Source: Bacillota bacterium (GTDB lineage Bacteria; Bacillota; Clostridia; Christensenellales; SZUA-584). From it: 64,000 nt of DNA. The translations under genes were made by a program, and so were the position numbers. Within the stretch, counting starts at the first letter, position 1, and each line of letters begins with the position of its first letter. The stretch is from assembly GCA_023428025.1 (NCBI GenBank), contig JAEYZN010000033.1:25833-89832 (forward strand), written 5' to 3'. Shown here piece after piece: positions 59,039-64,000 of the stretch. A model generated the notes under the pieces. It was not told where the DNA came from. It searched no databases and saw nothing but the letters and a program-made list of their open reading frames with translations.

Positions 59039-59797
59039 ATGCTATTAAAGGAGAGGGTCGCGCTGATTACCGGCGCGGCGGGCGGCATCGGGTTGGAGAC
59101 GGCCAGAATATTCGCGCAGAACGGCGCGTATGTCTATGCGGCGGATATCAACGAGTCCGCCGTGCTCCATGCCGCGGATATCATCAACAGCGAGTACCCG
59201 GGCAGGGCGGCGGCCATCAGTATGGATGTGTCTGACGAAAAAAGCGTCGGTGAAGCCTTTTCGCACGTTATAAATGAACGGGGAAGGCTGGACATACTCG
59301 TCAACAACGCGTCCATCCATCGGGCTCACCGGATTGTGGATTTTCCGCTGGACGAATGGGAGAAGGTGTTCCGTATCAACATGACGGGCGCTTTTCTGTG
59401 CACCAGGGAGGCCGCCAGAGTCATGATTCCGCAAAGATCCGGAGTGATACTGTGCGTGTCCGCATGTTCTGCGCGCAAGGCGGACGACATGCACGCGGCC
59501 TATTCCAGTTCCAAGGCGGCCCAGATCGAGTTTAACAGGATGCTGGCGCTGGAACTGGGCGCTTACGGCATCCGGGCCAACTGCGTACTGCCCGGAGCGA
59601 CGGAAACGGGAATGCTGAAGGGTGTTTTCGAAAACGTTCCGGGACTGCGCGAGAGCATCATTGCTAAAACGACGCTGGGAAAGCTGGGAACTCCGCGCGA
59701 TCAGGCGAACGCGCTGCTGTTTTTGGCATCGGACATGGCGTCCCACATCACGGGCGAGTATCTCATAGTGTCCGGCGGGGAGTTTTATAACCCATAA
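59039..59797 (+). CDS. Short-chain dehydrogenase/reductase
   Basis: A 252-residue SDR. ATG 59039 is preferred over 59033 because AAAGGAG ends eight bases before it. Motifs: ALITGAAGGIGLETARIFA (cofactor), MDVSDEKSV, LVNNASIHRA, catalytic Ser region LCVSACSA and YSSSK. An Asp ending strand two (VYAADINES) favours NAD over NADP. Last gene of the sugar cluster; likely interconverts a ketose and polyol or sugar acid. Confidence 0.88.
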   Translation: MLLKERVALITGAAGGIGLETARIFAQNGAYVYAADINESAVLHAADIINSEYPGRAAAISMDVSDEKSVGEAFSHVINERGRLDILVNNASIHRAHRIVDFPLDEWEKVFRINMTGAFLCTREAARVMIPQRSGVILCVSACSARKADDMHAAYSSSKAAQIEFNRMLALELGAYGIRANCVLPGATETGMLKGVFENVPGLRESIIAKTTLGKLGTPRDQANALLFLASDMASHITGEYLIVSGGEFYNP

Positions 59798-59941
59798 CTA
59801 AATTAAAGGGAAGCAGGTATCTTCCATTCTCCCGCCCTGCATCTTTTTCGTCAACACATTCCAAAAGGGAGCCAGACGAACCGCCCCGGCGACCATCTAC
59901 ATGGTCGATGATATGTTCGTTCTCGTGTCTCCAATCAATTT

Positions 59942-59974
59942 AAAAAAAGCTGCTGAATAAGGCAGCTTTTTTAT
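59942..59974 (+). terminator. Terminator at the end of the sugar cluster
   Basis: AAAAAGCTGC and GCAGCTTTTT flank an eight-base loop, with A and T runs on either side (bidirectional). It lies 145 bases after the SDR stop. Between them, CGACCAT-CTAC-ATGGTCG forms another hairpin near 59889-59906. Confidence 0.75.
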
Positions 59975-60065
59975 TATGCTTATGTCTACCGTATTACGTT
60001 ATTTTCTAACGAATCAAAGCACGATTTTCACATTGTGGTTAGAATCTCACGTAAAGGAGCATGGC

Positions 60066-60266
60066 ATGGTTAGAATTTTACTGTCCAATAAGCTTGGTGA
60101 GCTGAAGTGGACCCAAGCTGATCTGGCCCGCAAAACGGGAATAAGAGCTTCAACCATCAATGAATGGTACCATGAAATTGTAGTATATGGGTTGATAGCC
60201 CTGAGCATAGGACTGTCGGTAACGGTGATCGTGATGTGGATCAGGAATTGGAGGAAACGGAAATGA
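60066..60266 (+). CDS. Truncated Xre domain joined to a membrane helix
   Basis: A 66-residue chimaeric frame. AAAGGAG precedes ATG 60066 by about eight bases. The first ~38 residues are the beginning of an Xre-type helix-turn-helix (LLSNKLGELKWTQADLARKT, STINEWYHE), as in small phage regulators. At residue ~40 it changes abruptly to a membrane helix with a basic end (LIALSIGLSVTVIVMW, RNWRKRK), like a phage holin-type tail. A deletion probably fused two unrelated genes. The start of the mobile-element segment. Confidence 0.55.
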   Translation: MVRILLSNKLGELKWTQADLARKTGIRASTINEWYHEIVVYGLIALSIGLSVTVIVMWIRNWRKRK

Positions 60267-60634
60267 GCAAATACGATAATATTGAAACCGCTGCCGATCT
60301 CGTTCGAGAGGTTGCAGCTTGCGGATTGAGCACAAATCAAGATGACATTAACCGGGCGGCAAACATATTCGGTAGGACCAGCATAGAGGAGCTTGTGAGG
60401 CTTGCTAACGACATCGGGCGGAACAACGAAAAAGGCGAGCCTGACCCGAACGGAACTTGGAGCAGCGACCGCAAAGCAACGCAAGGGACATTTTACTTCA
60501 TCGCCTTCAATATTTGGCACTGGGAACAGACGGTCAGATTCTTCAACACCCACATCAACCCCGACACCAAGGACGGGAACGTGTACAGTCTCACGAATGC
60601 GCTGAGTGTGGTACAAAGCACGAACCTGGGCTAA
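60263..60634 (+). CDS. Hypothetical mobile-element protein
   Basis: A 123-residue frame whose ATG overlaps the previous stop (ATGA). It starts MSKYDNIETAADLVREVAAC and contains FGRTSIEELVRLANDIGRNN, GTWSSDRKATQGTFYFIAFN and FFNTHINPDTKDGNVYSLTNAL. I do not recognise a family. Position and gene size fit a phage or integrative-element accessory gene. Confidence 0.45.
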   Translation: MSKYDNIETAADLVREVAACGLSTNQDDINRAANIFGRTSIEELVRLANDIGRNNEKGEPDPNGTWSSDRKATQGTFYFIAFNIWHWEQTVRFFNTHINPDTKDGNVYSLTNALSVVQSTNLG

Positions 60635-60774
60635 AAGAGCAACTCGAAGCTGCGTTAAAACGCGCCAAGGAATACGCAGTCAAGATTGACGATCTCAACG
60701 ATGCGTACGGCAAAAAGACGCCGAGATAATGGCGCTGAAAGCCAGGCTTTACGATCTGATGAATGTGGGGGCCT
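60618..60774 (+). pseudogene. Coiled-coil mobile-element protein remnant, frameshifted
   Basis: The frame reads HEPGLKEQLEAALKRAKEYA then VKIDDLNDAYGKKT; restoring one G at 60720 continues AEIMALKARLYDLMNVGA to the stop at 60774. It is the C-terminal half of a small phage-type coiled-coil protein whose start is lost or lies in another frame. Confidence 0.5.
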
Positions 60775-60800
60775 AGAGCTCCCACAGAAAGGATTTGACG

Positions 60801-61095
60801 ATGGAATTCTATAGAGTATTTTTTCCGAGTACATCCATCTACGCGAACATTCGCCAGATGACGTATAAAGGAGTGTCAGGCGATTCGCCCGGAGTGGCGG
60901 GCCGAAGCATTTAAGCAGCTGGCCGAGACAGGTGCCGATCATATGGTTTATGGTTCCCGGAGCTACAACGAGGATGGAACGGTCAAGGAGATGCACATGT
61001 ACATGATACCGCTGGATGATGACGAGTTTTACAAGCGCACCACCGGCCCCGCCGCAGATGGCGACCTCATCCTAGCAATACACAAAAGGCAATAA
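60801..61095 (+). pseudogene. Decayed hypothetical phage-type protein
   Basis: AAAGGA precedes ATG 60801 (MEFYRVFFPSTSIYANI), but the frame ends soon. The 3' part, in another frame, reads RPEWRAEAFKQLAETGADHM, VYGSRSYNEDGTVKEMHMYM and IPLDDDEFYKRT to a stop at 61095. Two frame changes are needed. Family unknown. Confidence 0.5.
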
Positions 61096-61429
61096 CCCCG
61101 CCTGATGATGGCCTGCTGGGTACAGGCCGAAACCGATGATCCGGCAACTGCCGGGGAGGTCGCGGGAACCCGTCGGTTCAGGGGGATTCGATCTGCCGCC
61201 CCTTTTATCACATAGATTGTTCTTTGAAAACTTAGACATGGCGATACTATCATCGACTCACTACCACCTGAGGATGGTACATTCCTCTGCCCGCCGCTGT
61301 CTGGACGTCCTATTTGCCCTCGCTATCCCAACGCTTCAATTGTCCAAAATGAGCATATCTATTAATTTCCGGTTGAATTTTTGTTTAACACGAATATACT
61401 ATCGATAGAACGGTTGTTTGAGATATGGT
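61096..61429. other. Stretch without a recognisable gene
   Basis: Only short out-of-frame pieces are seen. A GC-rich part (61130-61200) contains partly complementary runs (CCGAAACCGATG / GTCGGTTC), and the rest is AT-rich. A weak promoter for the polymerase remnant could lie near 61380-61400. Confidence 0.3.
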
Positions 61430-62551
61430 ATGAAACAGCGTGTTATTTTGTTATCGGATATGAATAATTTTTACGCCTCGGTTGAGTGTTTGCACCACCC
61501 GGAGATTCGCGGCATGCCGGTTGTTGTGGGTGGTGAAGAAGAGGCCAGGCATGGCATCGTGCTGGCGAAAAACTATATCGCCAAAGCAGCTGGCATCAAA
61601 ACCGGCGAGACCTTATAGCAGGCACGAAGCAAGTGTCCGCAACTGGTGGCCGTGCCGCCAAATTATCCGCTGTATCTGCGATACGCCAAATACGCTCGGC
61701 AGATATACGCGGACTACACACCACTCATTGAGCCCTTTGGCCTAGACGAGGGGCCGGGCTCAGCTCAACGACGGCGACAATGGCGAGATGGTCGCCAATG
61801 AGATACGCGAACGCATGAAGCGCGAGCTGGGCGTCACGGTCTCCGTGGGCGTCAGCTATAACAAAATATTCGCCAAGCTGGGGTCAGACATCAAGAAGCC
61901 GGATGCGACGACGGTGATCAGCAAGGACAGCTACAAAGTGGTTGCCTGGCCGCTGCCCGTGGAGGATCTGCTCTACGTAGGCCGTGCGACAACGCGTAAG
62001 CTGTAAAAGATCGGTATATCCACAATCGGCGAGCTGGCCCGGACGCCTGAGACATTACTGCACGGCATGTTTGGCAAGGTTAGGCATGTGCTGTACAGTT
62101 TTGCTAATGGATTCGATACGTCGCCAGTGATGGCGATGGATGAAGAATCGTTGATCAAATCCATCGGTAACAGCACCATAACGCCGCGGGACCTGGTCTG
62201 TGACGAGGACGTCAAGGGCACGCTTTACGTGCTGTGTGAAAGCGTCTGCGCCCGTATGCGCGAGCATGAATTCTTAAGCCGTACGGTCGTTATCTCAGTT
62301 AGGGACAATGAACTGTTCCGCTTTGAGAGGTAGGCGAAGCTGGCAAAGCCGTCATGCATATCCGGTGAGATCGCCGCGGCAGCTATGCAGCTGTTCAACA
62401 AGCATTACCGCTGGCCGAAACCCATACGCAGCCTCGGCGTGCGGTGTACCGACCTGATACCAGCCGCTACACCGCAGCAACTTTCATTATTCGCTGATGA
62501 GGAGCGCCGCTCCAACCCGACTTTGGCGGGCGCCTGTACGACTCCAGGGTG
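61430..62551 (+). pseudogene. Y-family DNA polymerase (DinB/UvrX type), multiply disrupted
   Basis: The N-terminal frame gives VILLSDMNNFYASVECLHHP, VVVGGEEEARHGIVLAKNYI, AAGIKTGETL then TAG in place of the usual Trp of GETLWQAR; it resumes QARSKCPQLVAVPPNYPLYL, LIEPFGLDE (catalytic DE), then a frame change. The middle, from 61788, reads ERMKRELGVTVSVGVSYNKI, FAKLGSDIKKPDATTV, then a TAA after RKL, then KIGISTIGELARTPETLL. Another TAG follows FRFER at 62332. Three stops and at least one frameshift rule out function. Such polymerases are common on plasmids, phages and ICEs of Firmicutes. Confidence 0.85.
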
Positions 62552-63090
62552 AAGTCGTACAAAACGACCGTCCAGCTCTGCAAAGCATTAAGTCTGCTCA
62601 TGTGGAATGTTGCCGACAAAGAGCCATTCGTGGCAGCCTACCAGGCACTGTGCGGAATCTACCGTGATTGCGCGGAAGGATTCCGCATGCAGTACGGTTA
62701 CGCTGTTAACGATCCAAACACCACATCCTCGCTGTGCGAGGATACCTGAACCCCGTTTGCGAGCCGGACAGAGAATTTAATTTCGTCTCCTGGCTGCGTT
62801 TCGAAGAAAGCAAGCCTCGGCTTGTCTATATTTGCGCCCCGATGCGTGCGACGTTGAGGCGAACGTCGAATTCGCCCGGCAAAAGGCAAACGAAGTATTG
62901 ACGGCGACATTCCCCTTTGCCCGCATCTCATGTTCCCGCCCATTGCCAATCCGGGCAATCCCGAACAGGATCAGCAAGCCATGCGGATGTGCCTAAAGCT
63001 GATAGAGCACTGCCATCACGTGAATGTGTACGGCTCAGAGCGGTCGGATGGGCTGCGGTAGGAAATCCGGCATGCGGACGGCTGAAAATA
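62549..63090 (+). pseudogene. DUF4406-like remnant after an unknown element protein
   Basis: From 62549 a 66-codon frame (VKSYKTTVQLCKALSLLMWN ... CEDT) has no recognisable family. Behind it, in changing frames, come RLVYICAPMRA, then LCPHLMFPPIANPGNPEQDQ-like residues (seen as MFPPIANPGNPEQDQQAMRM), IEHCHHVNVYGSE and a TAG after SDGLR. This order is that of DUF4406 nucleoside 2-deoxyribosyltransferase-like proteins carried by mobile elements. Several frame changes and stops break it. Confidence 0.55.
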
Positions 63091-63199
63091 CCCGTCCATG
63101 TTGAACAACGGGAACCTGTAAACCCAGACCCCGGCAACATCATCCCGACCCGTGCAGATAAAGCGCACGGGCCTACCTTTTTAAAACGGAGGTAATCGA

Positions 63200-63400
63200 A
63201 TGAGCGATAAACCGAAAATGCGTCTCCTCGGTCAGGGCGGCAACATCTTTGCCATTCTGGGCCGGGCTTCCGCACTGTTGAAAGAATCCGGTCAGGGCGA
63301 CAAAGCCAAAGAAATGTTTGAACGCGTTACCGGCTCTAGCAGTTATGACGAAGCTCTGCGCATCGTAAGCGAATACGTGGAAACGGAAGGAGAAGAATAG
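63200..63400 (+). CDS. Small conserved mobile-element protein
   Basis: A 66-residue protein with CGGAGGT seven bases before ATG 63200. It reads MRLLGQGGNIFAILGRASAL ... FERVTGSSSYDEALRIVSEY VETE-type, a helical pattern I associate with short proteins next to methylases in Firmicutes integrative elements and phages. It is intact and directly upstream of the methylase (5-base gap). Function unknown. Confidence 0.6.
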   Translation: MSDKPKMRLLGQGGNIFAILGRASALLKESGQGDKAKEMFERVTGSSSYDEALRIVSEYVETEGEE

Positions 63401-63405
63401 CTATC

Positions 63406-64000
63406 ATGAGCGATAAGACGAAAGCCTGGGACATCCTCCATGGAGATGCGCTCAAGCTGCTTCGTGATTTTGAACCCGGTACCTTCGATCCACTGATTAC
63501 TGATCCGCCTTACGCTTCAGGTGGGCGGACACAAACCGAGAAAAATCAATCCACCGCGAAAAAGTATTCCAGTATGGGCGCGGGCGCGCCGCCGCCCTTT
63601 GACGGCGGTGATGCCAAGGACCAACGCAGCTGGACGAGATGGACCGCCGAATGGCTGCCCGACGTCCGCCGTATCTGCAAGGAAGGCGCACCGGTATGCA
63701 TGTTCATAGACTGGAGGCAGCTGCCGCTGCCAGTGATGCGTTGCAGTGGGCCGGATGGGTCTGGCACGGAACCGCTGTATGGGATAAGGGCAATTCACGC
63801 CCCGCAGAAAGGGCGATTCAGACAGCAGGCTGAGTACATCGTCTGGGGATCGAATGGCAACCTGCCCGTCGACCGACCCGTACCCTGCCTGCCCGGCGTC
63901 TTTAAGTACGGCAACCCACAGAACCACATCCATCTCACCGCCCCCCCCCTGCAGCTCATGCGGGATATCGTCAGGATCACCATCCCCGGTGGGCATATCC
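63406..64000 (+). CDS. Site-specific DNA adenine methylase, 3' truncated, with an out-of-frame stretch
   Basis: From ATG 63406 the frame stays open to the window end. The N-terminus has WDILHGDALKLLRDFEPGTF and the catalytic motif ITDPPYASGG (D-P-P-Y), then CMFIDWRQLP and, later, QQAEYIVWGSNGNLPV, PCLPGVFKYGNPQN and PPLQLMRDIVRITIPGGHI, all usual for phage/ICE-type N6-adenine methylases. Between 63724 and 63801 the family sequence (AASDALQWAGWVW, AVWDKGNSRP) lies one frame over: a lost G at 63724 is compensated by an extra C near 63801. The real protein is either altered over ~26 residues or the data contain two indel errors. Confidence 0.8.
   Translation, partial: MSDKTKAWDILHGDALKLLRDFEPGTFDPLITDPPYASGGRTQTEKNQSTAKKYSSMGAGAPPPFDGGDAKDQRSWTRWTAEWLPDVRRICKEGAPVCMFIDWRQLPLPVMRCSGPDGSGTEPLYGIRAIHAPQKGRFRQQAEYIVWGSNGNLPVDRPVPCLPGVFKYGNPQNHIHLTAPPLQLMRDIVRITIPGGHI

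Noticed and set aside
38085..59974. Assigning the sugar cluster firmly to sulfoquinovose
   Set aside because: A split transketolase and RpiB-like isomerase fit, but no sulfoquinovosidase, sulfolactaldehyde enzyme or sulfonate exporter gene is present.
61430..63090. Possible stop-codon reassignment (TAG/TAA read as Gln) in the phage-like segment
   Set aside because: The in-frame TAG in the polymerase replaces a residue that is normally Trp, true frameshifts are also present, and neighbouring intact genes use TAG as a real stop. Ordinary decay explains it better.
1..64000. CRISPR array, insertion sequence with intact transposase, replication origin, rRNA operon
   Set aside because: No regularly spaced direct repeats, transposase motifs, DnaA-box clusters or rRNA sequence were seen.

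Overview
The window looks like a chromosome segment from an anaerobic, endospore-forming (or formerly endospore-forming) member of the Clostridia. The evidence is a gerA-type spore germination operon, a GerMN-domain lipoprotein, a T-box leader, Rex-type control of an electron-bifurcating [FeFe]-hydrogenase operon, strong AGGAGG-like ribosome binding sites and Firmicutes-type transporters. Base composition is fairly GC-rich for that class, so a genus cannot be named from the sequence alone.

Layout. Bases 1-12,000 are mixed housekeeping and accessory genes: a 5'-truncated GNAT-Rnk fusion, an aldo/keto reductase-like ferredoxin protein, a frameshifted LUD protein, a multidrug-type ABC exporter, a VbhA-like/Fic toxin-antitoxin pair, an LrgAB-like pair, a secernin-type C69 peptidase, a small Xre regulator beside a kptA remnant, a methyltransferase, a metallophosphoesterase and two DUF6385-like proteins. 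From 12,200 to 14,776, read leftward, a strong promoter and a T-box riboswitch precede an Xre-cupin regulator and an acyl-CoA synthetase. From 14,900 to 25,100 come a MIF-family tautomerase, a phosphate-binding-like lipoprotein, a germinant receptor operon (one A, one C, two intact B plus one decayed B, and a small D-like protein), a decayed serine hydrolase, and a glutaredoxin plus ferredoxin:thioredoxin reductase/rubredoxin pair. From 25,100 to 29,100 come a GerMN lipoprotein, DAHP synthase, a class II aldolase and an atypical response regulator.

Bases 29,300-35,074 encode a three-subunit bifurcating [FeFe]-hydrogenase behind a perfect Rex site. Its flavoprotein subunit is fused to a GltD/NfnB-like NADPH module, and its hydrogenase subunit carries a coiled-coil tail. 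Bases 35,100-38,050 are a graveyard: a decayed PTS-EIIC/EAL protein, a 51-residue peptide gene, tRNA-Glu(CTC) and decayed serine recombinases.

Bases 38,085-59,974 are one co-directional block of about 21 genes for an unidentified sugar or polyol. It holds a two-permease ABC importer, an RpiR regulator, two FGGY kinases, several sugar isomerases (SIS, TIM-barrel, FucI-like, RpiB, D-lyxose isomerase-like), three NAD(P)-dependent oxidoreductase types, a split transketolase whose C-terminal half is encoded first, and a 2-oxoacid-dehydrogenase-type E1 alpha/beta pair with a free-standing lipoyl domain but no E2 core or E3. This cluster is the best candidate for an undescribed pathway. The logic resembles split-transketolase pathways such as D-apiose (AptAB) or sulfoquinovose (SqwGH), but the substrate is not identified.

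Bases 60,000-64,000 are a decaying phage or integrative-element segment (truncated Xre, Y-family polymerase, DUF4406-like remnant, DNA adenine methylase running off the end). Four otherwise good reading frames in the last 9 kb are broken by loss of one G from a GG pair, so some 'pseudogenes' may be sequencing or assembly artefacts.
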